Positions 7,815 to 15,580 are shown, counted from the stretch's first letter. The stretch is DNA of 21,859 nucleotides from Clostridiales bacterium (GCA_004557075.1 SFEX01000030.1:1-21859); one strand, 5' to 3'. Numbers and translations: made by a program. Notes: generated from the letters alone by a model not told the origin.

Positions 7815-7867
7815 CCACCTCATCCGGCTCGCCGTAGGCGACCCACCTTCCCCTCAAGGGGAAGGCT
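7815..7867 (-). repeat. REP-like palindromic repeat, copy 1
   Basis: CACCTCATCCGGC, then a small hairpin region, then CACCTTCCCCTCAAGGGGAAGG, which is a near-perfect palindrome at 7846-7865 followed by seven T. This repeat type is familiar from gut Clostridia genomes. It can fold in RNA as a terminator-like stem. Confidence 0.7.
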
Positions 7868-7875
7868 TTTTTTAT

Positions 7876-7907
7876 CCGTTTCTACGCTTCATGTTGTCTC
7901 TTTTGCC
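7876..7907 (+). repeat. Long inverted repeat, left arm
   Basis: A 32-bp arm beginning CCGTTTCTACGCTTCATG. It is the reverse complement of 8098-8129 with one mismatch (31 of 32). The arms are about 190 bp apart. Confidence 0.85.
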
Positions 7908-7988
7908 ATAACCCTACCGGTGATGTTTAAACTAATCTTCATTGCACTCGCGTATTTAATTAGAACGTCAGAATAAAGGCCAAATTCA

Positions 7989-8037
7989 AGCCTTCCCCTT
8001 GAGGGGAAGGTGTCGGCGCAAGCCGACGAATGAGGTG
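7989..8037 (+). repeat. REP-like palindromic repeat, copy 2, inverted
   Basis: CCTTCCCCTTGAGGGGAAGG (7991-8010) is the exact reverse complement of the palindrome in copy 1. It is followed by a GTCGGC-GCAA-GCCGAC hairpin, then GAATGAGGTG and a T-tract. It is a second member of the same family in the opposite orientation. Confidence 0.7.
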
Positions 8038-8097
8038 TTTTTTTAATCCGTTGCTATATTTTAAGTATTTGCTTTTGCGTCAGCCCGACCGGACGGC

Positions 8098-8129
8098 GGC
8101 AAAAGAGACAACATGAAGCGTAGCAACGG
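8098..8129 (+). repeat. Long inverted repeat, right arm
   Basis: A 32-bp arm beginning GGCAAAAGAGACAACATG, complementary to 7876-7907. It lies just upstream of the ATPase operon promoter region. Confidence 0.85.
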
Positions 8130-8153
8130 TTTAAAAGACTACACTTTCGGGTG

Positions 8154-8182
8154 GGGTGTTTTCGCTTTATTATCTATATAAT
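8154..8182 (+). promoter_or_regulatory. Probable activated promoter of the ATPase/chaperone operon
   Basis: TATAAT at 8177-8182 lies 38 bp before the TTG start. The -35 position (8154-8159, GGGTGT) does not match consensus, as expected for a promoter needing an activator. A G-rich GGGTGGGGTG lies at 8149-8158. GGGAGG at 8206-8211 is the ribosome-binding site. Confidence 0.4.
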
Positions 8183-8220
8183 TATGCAGAATATGCTGAT
8201 ACGCTGGGAGGCGAATAAAC

Positions 8221-10638
8221 TTGGACGTTTTGGATGTTTGCAGCAGCTTTTCCGTCGGAGATAAAGAAAAACTGAGCGCGGATTTCATCGGACGTGGAAA
8301 CCTTTGGATAAACAATGTCTATAACGCTTCCGTGAATGATCTTGCCCGCTACGTTTTGTGCGAGGCGATCTTCAAAACCGCGCCCGGGCAGCTTTCCATA
8401 CTGGGATATGACGGCGACCTCTCCGGCGTGTTCGCGCCCTTTGCCGCACTCTCAGCCGGAGAATCACGCATCCTCAATTTTATAACGGACGAAAAGCAGC
8501 TAATGCCAAAGCTCAGGGATCTCCAGCAGCAGATATTGGCGGTGCAGAATGTCATTCAGGGGCGCGAAAATTCGCTTATTGAGTTTCGCAAGCGCGTGCA
8601 GCGCTCAATAGAGGGCTACAAGCTTGTGGTGCTCTCCATGGACATGGGTCTTATAAATTCGGAGCTTATGGCGCAGCTATCGCGCCTGATGCGCAGCGGC
8701 CCCGCCTTCGGCATCTCGTTTCTTATAATCTCCACTACATATATAACCCTGCAAACCTCCGACGGCCGCGAGATCGAGAGAAGCATACGCTCGATTGCCC
8801 CGAACATCACCGTTTTAGAGCCGGGGACGGGCAGTGTGTCAATAGAGGGCGGCGGCAGAGCGCCGTATCAGCCCGTGCCTGCGGAGACGATAATCCGGGA
8901 CAGCGAAGCCTTTGTCGAAAAGGTTCGCACGGCACAGCTTCCGACGGTGCGCTTTGCCGAGCTGCACGATATGGAGCATTTCTGGACCGAGAGTAGCGTC
9001 GACGGCCTGACCTTCTGCGTCGGCAAATACGGCATAAACAACATGGAGATCACCATCGGCGATGAGATAAATCAGCGCCACAACGCCGTTATAACAGGCG
9101 CTGTCGGCCAGGGCAAATCAAACCTCATTTCCGTTATAATACACAGCCTTTGCATGAGATATTCGCCCAGGGAGCTGCAAATGTACCTGCTCGATTTTAA
9201 GGAGGGCGTCACCTTCAAGGCGTTTTCAAACATCGGACAGCCGGATTATCTGCCCCACGCGAGAACGCTCGGACTCGAGAGCGACGTCAGCTTCGGCCTT
9301 GCGGTGCTAAATTCCCTTTTCCACGAATACCAGAGCCGCATGAAGCTGTTGAAAGAGAAAAACATGAAAAGCATCCGCGAGCTGCGGCTGCGCTTTCCCG
9401 AGATAGAAATGCCGCGCATAGTCGTTATCATCGACGAATTTCAGATGATGTTCGGCGACGATAACCAGACCGGGCAGAAGATAGCCGATATGCTCGAAAA
9501 ATCGGTGCGATTATTCCGCGCGGCGGGTATACATTTTATCCTCGCCTCGCAGACGCTGAGCGACAGCAGGGCGCTGGCGAACAATAAAGAGAGCATTTTC
9601 GGCCAGATACCCATCCGCATCGCGCTGAAAAACTCGGAAAGAGAGGCGCGGGAGGTGCTCTCGCAGAATAACCCCGCCGCGGCCTATGTCCGCCCGCGAG
9701 AATCGGTCGTGAACCTCGATTACGGCGAGCTGTCGCAAAACCGCAAAACCGTCATTGCCTTTGCAGACGAGGCGATACTGAGACCCATTCGCCGCAAAAT
9801 GTGGGAGAGTGCGCGCGGCTACACTACCCCGCCCTATGTGTTTGAGAGCGAGCGGCGCATAAGCGTTTCAAACGGCATCGAGACGATCAATGGGCTTCGC
9901 AAAACGTCCAAAGTGCCCGTGGCCGTTATCGGCGATAAAATTTCCATCGACGGGGAGCGCATCGCCCTGCCGATGCTCCATGAGCCGGGGCGGAATATCG
10001 CCGTTTTCGGCGCCCCTGACGGCGACTGCAATCAGGCCGTCGGCATTCTCCAGAGCGCGGCGGCGTCCCTCGCGGCGCAGCATCCCAAGGGCGACGCCCG
10101 CTTCATGTTCTGCGATTTTGAGGAAGCGGGGCAGAGTTACGAGCGGAAATATCCGCATTTTGCGTTGCTTATGGAAAACCTGGGCTTCTTCATCGAGGAT
10201 ATCCCCCGCGAGCAGTTTTCCGAGACCATTCAGGAGCTTATGGCTCAGCCGCCGGAGGGCGAGACCGTTTATATATTCGGCTCGACGATGGATCGCTGGG
10301 AGTTTGAGCCCGATCCCTTCGGACAGGCGTCCGTGCTCAAGGAGTTTGTCGAAAAAGGCCCATCCAGGCGGATACATTTCATTGGCTGGTGGGTCAAGGC
10401 GTCCAAATTCACGGCTCAGGTCGCGGGCTTTGGCAATTCCGACGCCTTCAACTCCAAGATCTTTCTGCGCATCGACGAGCGGACGATACAGTCGCTGACA
10501 AGTCCGTTCATCCGCTGGTCTGCGCAGGTAAATCGCGGCCTTATCATCGACGATGTTGAGTTTTCCGAGGAGATGCCGTTCATTCCATACGCGCCGGTGA
10601 CGCAAGCCGACGCAAACGCATTCCGGAATCTAAAATAG
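8221..10638 (+). CDS. Soluble FtsK/SpoIIIE/EssC-like ATPase
   Basis: An 805-residue multi-domain ATPase. The TTG start is supported by GGGAGG 9 nt upstream. Residues about 1-240 look like a degenerate nucleotide-binding module with a coiled-coil stretch (95-130). The central domain (about 265-540) is active-looking: Walker A GAVGQGKSN (293-301), MYLLDFKEG, Walker B RIVVIIDEFQ (399-408) and LASQ (441-444). This is the pattern of FtsK/HerA-fold ATPases related to T7SS EssC. Residues about 560-805 form a third module with a degenerate P-loop (GAPDGDCNQ). Unlike EssC there is no FHA domain and no transmembrane segment, so it is cytosolic or recruited to the membrane. As first gene of the operon, followed by WXG100-sized proteins, it is the likely motor. 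DNA translocation cannot be excluded from sequence alone. Confidence 0.85.
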   Translation: MDVLDVCSSFSVGDKEKLSADFIGRGNLWINNVYNASVNDLARYVLCEAIFKTAPGQLSILGYDGDLSGVFAPFAALSAGESRILNFITDEKQLMPKLRDLQQQILAVQNVIQGRENSLIEFRKRVQRSIEGYKLVVLSMDMGLINSELMAQLSRLMRSGPAFGISFLIISTTYITLQTSDGREIERSIRSIAPNITVLEPGTGSVSIEGGGRAPYQPVPAETIIRDSEAFVEKVRTAQLPTVRFAELHDMEHFWTESSVDGLTFCVGKYGINNMEITIGDEINQRHNAVITGAVGQGKSNLISVIIHSLCMRYSPRELQMYLLDFKEGVTFKAFSNIGQPDYLPHARTLGLESDVSFGLAVLNSLFHEYQSRMKLLKEKNMKSIRELRLRFPEIEMPRIVVIIDEFQMMFGDDNQTGQKIADMLEKSVRLFRAAGIHFILASQTLSDSRALANNKESIFGQIPIRIALKNSEREAREVLSQNNPAAAYVRPRESVVNLDYGELSQNRKTVIAFADEAILRPIRRKMWESARGYTTPPYVFESERRISVSNGIETINGLRKTSKVPVAVIGDKISIDGERIALPMLHEPGRNIAVFGAPDGDCNQAVGILQSAAASLAAQHPKGDARFMFCDFEEAGQSYERKYPHFALLMENLGFFIEDIPREQFSETIQELMAQPPEGETVYIFGSTMDRWEFEPDPFGQASVLKEFVEKGPSRRIHFIGWWVKASKFTAQVAGFGNSDAFNSKIFLRIDERTIQSLTSPFIRWSAQVNRGLIIDDVEFSEEMPFIPYAPVTQADANAFRNLK

Positions 10639-10650
10639 GAGGAACAAATT

Positions 10651-10908
10651 ATGTCTGCGGTACAGCAAATAATTCAGGCGGTGGGCGCGTCCGAACGCCA
10701 GATAGAGGAGCAGATCAGCAAGCTGACTGCCTACAACGACCAAATAGACAGGGCGATGCAGCAGGTTCAGTCTCAGCTTGCCGGCAGCACCATGTCATAC
10801 GACCAGAAAATGCTCCAGCAGCTTCAGCAGACCAAGAAGCAGCTTGAGGACACCATAAAAATGCTGCGCACAGCCAAGGAAAAATTGGCTCAGGTTCGCG
10901 CGATTTAA
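10651..10908 (+). CDS. Small helical-hairpin protein 1, WXG100-sized
   Basis: An 85-residue, almost entirely alpha-helical protein. GGAGG just after the ATPase stop serves as ribosome-binding site. Helix 1 covers about 3-43, the turn is LAGSTMSYD at about 43-51, and helix 2 covers about 52-84. The sequence is Gln/Lys-rich (MLQQLQQTKKQLEDTIKML) with coiled-coil character. Length, two-helix form and central turn fit the ESAT-6/WXG100 fold, but there is no W-x-G. It is the first of four similar-sized genes and differs most from the others. It could be a secreted substrate, a structural subunit or an adaptor of the ATPase. The fold is an inference; there is no signal peptide. Confidence 0.7.
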   Translation: MSAVQQIIQAVGASERQIEEQISKLTAYNDQIDRAMQQVQSQLAGSTMSYDQKMLQQLQQTKKQLEDTIKMLRTAKEKLAQVRAI

Positions 10909-10920
10909 AAGGAGGAGTTC

Positions 10921-11181
10921 ATGATGGAATTACAGGAACTTGTCGTTTCTATACAGCAGATAAAGGCCAGCTCTTCCGAGCTTTCCGGCATGGTCTCCGC
11001 CGCGGGTCAGGGGCTTTCGACTCAGGCGCGGAATATTGCGGCTCTCACCCGCCCCAGCCAGAGCGGTCAGCAGGCGGCCATGGCGGTGTCCACCGCGTCT
11101 CAGGCGCTCCTGCGCGCGGCGTCGTCGATGAAAACGCTCGAGCGCACCTGCGATGATTTCATAAACAGCGTGCGGAAATAA
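10921..11181 (+). CDS. Small helical-hairpin protein 2, QSGQQA turn
   Basis: An 86-residue protein (the start may be either of two adjacent ATGs, 10921 or 10924) behind a strong AAGGAGG. Two Ser/Ala-rich helices flank a turn at about residues 43-52, RPSQSGQQA. The same QS-x(0,1)-GQQA turn occurs at the equivalent position in the fourth small protein (11458-11718), which supports common ancestry. Length and layout match WXG100-family proteins, but Trp is absent. The gene lies 12 nt after the previous one and 2 nt before the next, so all are co-translated. No signal peptide or membrane segment is seen. Its role is inferred from context only. Confidence 0.7.
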   Translation: MMELQELVVSIQQIKASSSELSGMVSAAGQGLSTQARNIAALTRPSQSGQQAAMAVSTASQALLRAASSMKTLERTCDDFINSVRK

Positions 11182-11183
11182 GC

Positions 11184-11468
11184 ATGGAAGTCAGCAATAA
11201 TCAAAAGGTTCAGGCCAAGACCTATGCCCGCAACGATCTGCGCAGCAATGTGACTAATATCACGCGCGAGAGCGGCGAAATTCAAAACACCCTCGCTCTG
11301 CTCGACAGCCTTTTAAACGGTTCTCTAACGGGTATGGGCGGCAAGGCGTCAGCGCTCTGCCAGAAGGCCATAAGCGACCTGTCCCAGGCGATGCAGCATA
11401 TAAATCAGGCAGGCTCGCATATCGACAAGCTCAAGACGACAGAGGAGGTGCCCGACGATGAATATTGA
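11184..11468 (+). CDS. Small helical-hairpin protein 3, GMGGKA turn
   Basis: A 94-residue helical protein starting 2 nt after the preceding stop, with only a weak ribosome-binding site, so translation is probably coupled. Helix 1 covers about 12-43. The turn at 44-54 reads LNGSLTGMGGKA, and helix 2 continues to about 83. This turn is the closest in the set to WXG100 proteins, with M-G-G where W-x-G would be and a small residue after it. An acidic tail (EEVPDDEY) ends the protein; some T7SS substrates have C-terminal export signals, but the canonical YxxxD/E is not clearly present. The 3' end overlaps the next gene by 11 nt. Confidence 0.7.
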   Translation: MEVSNNQKVQAKTYARNDLRSNVTNITRESGEIQNTLALLDSLLNGSLTGMGGKASALCQKAISDLSQAMQHINQAGSHIDKLKTTEEVPDDEY

Positions 11469-11718
11469 GGAGCTTTGCGGTCGGATTCACGCGGCTCTTG
11501 GGCGCATAGACTCCGGCATCGCGAATTTAGAGCGGGAGCGAAATTATATTCTGAGCACCATGAATAAATTGCAGTCAAACTTCGGCGATCAGAGCGCGGG
11601 TCAGCAGGCGGTAACGGAGCTGTACAGAGCCATAAACAGCATAGCCGCCGCCGATTCATCGCTTAACGCTTTGAGGGTGGAGCTTGGCAGATACACGGAT
11701 GAAATAAAACGGCGATAG
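11458..11718 (+). CDS. Small helical-hairpin protein 4, FGDQSAGQQA turn
   Basis: An 86-residue helical protein whose ATG lies inside the end of the preceding gene (11-nt overlap), with GAGGAGG upstream. Helix 1 covers about 3-38, the turn NFGDQSAGQQA about 41-51, and helix 2 about 52-85. It shares the QS-GQQA turn with small protein 2 and ends in a basic DEIKRR. It is the last of the four before the Hsp70 gene. It probably forms homo- or hetero-dimers with its neighbours, as WXG100 proteins do. This is inference from length and pattern, since sequence identity to known families is not evident by eye. Confidence 0.7.
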   Translation: MNIEELCGRIHAALGRIDSGIANLERERNYILSTMNKLQSNFGDQSAGQQAVTELYRAINSIAAADSSLNALRVELGRYTDEIKRR

Positions 11719-11733
11719 ATGGAGGATACACAT

Positions 11734-13311
11734 ATGGAACGAAAAGCCTTTGGCATTGACCTCGGCACTACATATTCGGCCATCGCGGTCTATGAGGACG
11801 GCGAAACACAGATACTTAAAAACGCGGAGGGCACGGAAACCACCCCCTCGGTCATATTCTTCACCGGCGTCACCTCTACAGGCGAAGACGATCTTTTAGT
11901 CGGTCAGGAGGCGAAAAACTCCGCGGAGACAGAGCCCGATAACGTTGTGCAGTTTATAAAGCGCAAGATGGGTCAGAACGGCCCGGCTGTAAATTTCCGC
12001 GCTCCCAGCGGCAAGAGCTACACGCCGGAGATGCTCTCGTCATTTATCCTGCGCAAGCTCTGTCAGGACGCAGAGCAGTATGTCGGCGAGGGCGAGATAC
12101 GCGACGTTGTCATAACCGTGCCCGCATATTTTGACGACGCCCGCCGCACCGCAACAAAGCAGGCCGGCGTCATTGCGGGTCTGAACGTCCTCGCCGTCGT
12201 AAACGAACCCACCGCAGCGGCCATTGCCTACGGCTTTGGCAGGGATACCGACGCGCGCGTGCTCGTTTATGACCTCGGCGGCGGCACTTTTGACGTCACC
12301 ATCATGGATATCAAGGGCAAGCACTTTGACACGCTGGCCACCGGCGGCGATTCCATGCTCGGCGGCTATAACTTTGACGGCAGGCTCTCCGAGCTTATCC
12401 AGAAAAAGCTCGCAGAGCAGGGTGCTGAGCTCGACGACGATGATGACCTACTGTTCGCCGAGATACGCGAGAAGGCCGAGCGCGCAAAGCGCATGCTTAC
12501 CGATAAGGAAACGGCGCGACTGCGGCTGAGAGGCATAAAGCAGGCCGTGGAGATCACCCGCGAGGAGTTTGAGGAAGCCACCGCAGACCTGCTAAAACGC
12601 ACTCAGGTGAAGCTCGAACAGGTGATGGCGGATAAGAACATCACATGGGACGAGATAGACGAACTGCTTGTAATCGGCGGCTCGACCCGCATGCCGATGG
12701 TCAAAAAGATGCTAGAATCGCTCTCGGGCAAGCAGGTGAAATACAAGGTCGACCCAGACACGGCTGTAGCTCAGGGCGCAGCTATCTTCGCCAGCACCTT
12801 TGAGCCGGACGCCGAGAGCGGTGAGCCCCGCCGCGACGCCAGAACGGCAAATGCGGAGGGCGCAGGTGGCGCTCTGGCAAACCAGATCACCATTTCCGAC
12901 GTTACAAGTCAGTCCCTCGGCGTCGTCCTGCTCGATTCCGCGGCAAACCGTAAATACAATCAGGTGATTATCCCGCGCAACAGCAAAATACCCACCACCT
13001 GCTCGCAGACGGCCTACACCGTCGTCGATAACCAGACGGAGCTTCTCGTTCAGGTAACTGAGGGCAATGACGCAGAGCTGGAGTTTGTCAAGATAGTCGG
13101 CGAGAGCACGCTGTCGATACCCGCCTACCCCAAGGGCTCGCCCGTTGAGATAATCTATGCCTACGACCCGGATCAGATGGTGACTATCGAGGTCATCGAC
13201 AAGGTCGCCGACAAAAGCCTCGGCACATTTGAGGTCGACCGCTCCTCGAATATGAGCGCGGAGGAAGTCGCCCTCGCCGCCGAGATAGTGGGCAGAACAA
13301 ACGTGGAATAA
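11734..13311 (+). CDS. Lidless Hsp70 (DnaK-like) chaperone
   Basis: 525 residues from ATG 11734, with GGAGG 8-9 nt upstream; the in-frame ATG at 11719 overlaps that site. The nucleotide-binding domain (1-355) has the Hsp70 signatures GIDLGTTYSAIAV (7-19), VITVPAYFDDARR, NEPTAAAIAYG (157-167), YDLGGGTFDVTI (179-190) and VIGGSTRMP (313-321). An unusual Gly/Ala-rich insert follows (about 355-385). The linker and beta-sandwich substrate-binding domain start at about 386 (ISDVTSQSLGV) and run to about 500. DnaK normally has about 610-640 residues with a helical lid; here the lid is reduced to about 20 residues. It sits in an operon with its own GrpE and J-like proteins, so it is a dedicated rather than housekeeping Hsp70. 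Substrates may be the small hairpin proteins or the ATPase, which is inferred. Confidence 0.92.
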   Translation: MERKAFGIDLGTTYSAIAVYEDGETQILKNAEGTETTPSVIFFTGVTSTGEDDLLVGQEAKNSAETEPDNVVQFIKRKMGQNGPAVNFRAPSGKSYTPEMLSSFILRKLCQDAEQYVGEGEIRDVVITVPAYFDDARRTATKQAGVIAGLNVLAVVNEPTAAAIAYGFGRDTDARVLVYDLGGGTFDVTIMDIKGKHFDTLATGGDSMLGGYNFDGRLSELIQKKLAEQGAELDDDDDLLFAEIREKAERAKRMLTDKETARLRLRGIKQAVEITREEFEEATADLLKRTQVKLEQVMADKNITWDEIDELLVIGGSTRMPMVKKMLESLSGKQVKYKVDPDTAVAQGAAIFASTFEPDAESGEPRRDARTANAEGAGGALANQITISDVTSQSLGVVLLDSAANRKYNQVIIPRNSKIPTTCSQTAYTVVDNQTELLVQVTEGNDAELEFVKIVGESTLSIPAYPKGSPVEIIYAYDPDQMVTIEVIDKVADKSLGTFEVDRSSNMSAEEVALAAEIVGRTNVE

Positions 13312-13323
13312 GGAGAGTGACGC

Positions 13324-13839
13324 ATGGAAAATCCCGAGGATATTGTAAAGACGGAAGCCGCGCCCGATGACGGAAAGCTTGCGGCTGTTGAAAATGAGCT
13401 TCATGAGCTGCGCTCGGAGCTAACTGCCCTGCGCGATCTGTTCTCTCGCAGGCTTATGAATGACAAGCAGAAGGCAGAGCTTATCCAGACGCTCACGGCA
13501 GGCGCAAATTTTGCCTGCATAGAGCCGTTTCTCTATGATCTCATCCTGCTGCTCGATCGCATCGACGGCTCAGATGACGAGCTTGTGCAGTCTGTTCAGG
13601 AGGAGCTTATGGAGATACTCGAGCGGCGCGGCGTCGAGAAGATAGAGGTGGCAAGCGAGTTTGATCCCCGCCTGTGCAAGGCCGTTCGCGTCGTCGAGAG
13701 CGAGGATGCAGGCGCCATGCGCATCGGCGGAGTTTTGCGCAGCGGATACACTTTTGCCGGTCGGGTGGTACGTCCGGCGGAGGTCGTTGTAATCAAGCCG
13801 AAAAAGCCTGATGAGCCGGAAGAGAGCACGGTACAATGA
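13324..13839 (+). CDS. GrpE-family nucleotide exchange factor
   Basis: A 171-residue GrpE homologue, slightly shorter than housekeeping GrpE. The N-terminus is acidic and then forms a long helix (LAAVENELHELRSELTALRD) for dimerisation. The C-terminal beta domain has the family pattern FDPRLCKAVRVVES, then LRSGYTFAGRVVRPAEVVV. It releases ADP from Hsp70, here presumably the one encoded 12 bp upstream. Ribosome-binding site GGAGAG precedes the ATG. Its stop overlaps the next start (ATGA, 13836-13839), so it is translationally coupled to the J-like membrane protein. The family call is strong; partner specificity is inferred from the operon. Confidence 0.88.
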   Translation: MENPEDIVKTEAAPDDGKLAAVENELHELRSELTALRDLFSRRLMNDKQKAELIQTLTAGANFACIEPFLYDLILLLDRIDGSDDELVQSVQEELMEILERRGVEKIEVASEFDPRLCKAVRVVESEDAGAMRIGGVLRSGYTFAGRVVRPAEVVVIKPKKPDEPEESTVQ

Positions 13840-15551
13840 TAAATTACTACGAAGAGCTAAAGCTTGACAAAAGCCGTTCCGCGAGCGAGCTTGCGGACGA
13901 TCTCATCAGGCTCGAGAGCGTTTGGACGGATCGCGCCGCCACCCGCCCGGAGAAGTCGATGGAGATGCTGACGCTGATAGCGCAGGCGAAAAAAGTCTTT
14001 GCCTCGGAAGCCTCCAAAGCCGACTACGAGCGCAGGCTTTTCGCTCCGCCAAAGCCCGACGAGGCAGCCGACCCCGACGCCGCGCGCAGAGCCGAGTTTG
14101 AAAAATGGAGCAAGACCGCCGAAGACTACTATTCCCGCGGGGAGCTGGACATGGCGAAAACGGCGCTTGGCCGCGCCATGCCGAACGCCGACGAGAACGA
14201 TTTTGCCTTCATGAACCTTGCGGCACAGATCTATAACGAAAACGACGAGCCCTCGGTAGCTCTCGACTACATAAACAAGGCCATTCTGCTCGCACCCGAG
14301 CTTGCGGAGCTGTACCTCACCAAAGCGGATGTTTTGCAGAGCCTTTATATTGAGGAGCGTCAGCACCGCTACGGAAATCCGCAGCTTCACTTCCGGCAGA
14401 TGAAAGATATGCTGCGCATGGCATCGCAAAAGGCGAAGGCGCAGGGCGATAAGCCCACGCAGTCCCGCGCGGACGGAATATTGGCCTACACCTGCTATTT
14501 TAACGACGCAGGCAGCGGCGAGGACAAAGCCCTCGGAGAGCGGCTTGCTATAGAAGCCGTCAAAAGCGGCGACGCTTCCGGCCTTGGTCAGCGGGTGCTC
14601 GATGATCTGGCAAAGAAGCGTGACGCCGCCGACAGAGCGGCAAAGCTCGAGCAGGAGCGCCGGGCGGAGCTGGAGCGGAAAGAGCGCGAACGTCAGGCGG
14701 CAGCCGAGCGCGCCGAGCAGGAGCGGCTGGAGGCCGAGAGGCTCGCCGAGCTTAAAAAGAAAAAGGCCGCAGCCGCAAAACGCCGCCGGCGCATCATCGC
14801 GCTGTCCTTAGCTCTGTCCTTAGTTCTGATCCTCATACTCGCGGGCGGCTTTTCGATGCGGCGTAAGCTGGTGCTCGTCGGAGATCACGTTAATTACTCC
14901 TTCGACTCTGCAAGCGGCGAGCTGCGCATCAGCGGCAGAGGGGAGACATGGGACTTTCCCTTAACGGGTATTTTCGGCCACGGCGGTATCCGTGCGCCAT
15001 GGGATGAACACCGATTCTTCGGAGTAACGAATACTTTAGAGCCGATTTTGGACATTATCGCAAAGCGGCCTGATTTCACTCAGAATGACGTCCAATCTTT
15101 GGTCATTGAGGACGGCATCACCTATATCGGGAAAAATCTGTTCCAGTATTTTGGCTCGATCACCGACGTCACGATACCCGAGAGCGTAAAAGGTATCCAA
15201 AGCTGGGCATTTGAGAGCTGCGGCAACGCTGTTATCCATCTTCCGGGCAGCATTGAATATGTGAGCAGTAGCGCTTTCTCCGGCTGCAAGGCCGTGGAAT
15301 ACGACGGCACGTTAGAGGATTGGCTGCGGCTTTGCGGAGATTATTACAATGTCTTCGACAGCGGCGTTTTAACGGTCCAATGCAGCAACGGGCATATCGA
15401 GCGGCCCGAAGTGTATGGCGAGATCGACGTCTATTACGACGGCACATGTCAGGATATGCAGGAGCTGCTGGCGTCTCTGTCCACGGAGGTGGAGAGCACC
15501 GTGACCATCCATTGCTCCGACGGGAACATTGTGCTTAACAGTGAATACTAA
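13836..15551 (+). CDS. J-like/TPR membrane protein with LRR-type outer domain
   Basis: 571 residues. Residues 1-70 have the helix pattern of a J domain (NYYEELKLDKSRSASEL ... AKKVFASEASKADYERRLF), but the HPD loop is replaced by TDR (about 31-33). TPR-like helices follow (about 88-170), then a highly charged coiled coil (260-310). A KKKKAAAAKRRRR stop leads into one TM helix (320-339), which places the N-terminus inside. The outer part contains BspA/LRR_5-like repeats (VQSLVIEDGITYIGKNLF, ITDVTIPESVKGIQSWAF), about 405-490, then a small C-terminal domain. It probably tethers the Hsp70 system to the membrane and contacts something outside. Residues 1-270 are paralogous to the next protein. J-like identity is moderate, TM topology good. 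Confidence 0.75.
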   Translation: MINYYEELKLDKSRSASELADDLIRLESVWTDRAATRPEKSMEMLTLIAQAKKVFASEASKADYERRLFAPPKPDEAADPDAARRAEFEKWSKTAEDYYSRGELDMAKTALGRAMPNADENDFAFMNLAAQIYNENDEPSVALDYINKAILLAPELAELYLTKADVLQSLYIEERQHRYGNPQLHFRQMKDMLRMASQKAKAQGDKPTQSRADGILAYTCYFNDAGSGEDKALGERLAIEAVKSGDASGLGQRVLDDLAKKRDAADRAAKLEQERRAELERKERERQAAAERAEQERLEAERLAELKKKKAAAAKRRRRIIALSLALSLVLILILAGGFSMRRKLVLVGDHVNYSFDSASGELRISGRGETWDFPLTGIFGHGGIRAPWDEHRFFGVTNTLEPILDIIAKRPDFTQNDVQSLVIEDGITYIGKNLFQYFGSITDVTIPESVKGIQSWAFESCGNAVIHLPGSIEYVSSSAFSGCKAVEYDGTLEDWLRLCGDYYNVFDSGVLTVQCSNGHIERPEVYGEIDVYYDGTCQDMQELLASLSTEVESTVTIHCSDGNIVLNSEY

Positions 15552-15580
15552 TTTTCAAAAATAGAGAAAGGATGTATGGG

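Larger units (their letters stand above)
7693..8220. other. Repeat-rich non-coding spacer between two operons
   Basis: No gene is visible. The spacer is built of four crossed inverted-repeat pairs: 7717-7728 with 7941-7952; 7749-7758 with 8083-8092; 7846-7865 with 7991-8010; and 7876-7907 with 8098-8129. Its last 45 bp hold the -10 box and ribosome-binding site of the ATPase gene. Confidence 0.7.

Noticed and set aside
7693..8150. CRISPR array or tRNA/riboswitch in the repeat-rich spacer
   Set aside because: Repeats are inverted and irregularly spaced, with no repeat-spacer periodicity, cloverleaf or known aptamer core.
9868..10605. 245-codon minus-strand frame under the ATPase
   Set aside because: It is antisense to the continuous third domain of the ATPase, with no domain or ribosome-binding site.
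11734..15551. Housekeeping heat-shock operon (dnaK-grpE-dnaJ)
   Set aside because: No HrcA gene or CIRCE element, gene order and lengths differ, the Hsp70 lacks its lid, and the J-like proteins lack HPD and zinc-finger domains.
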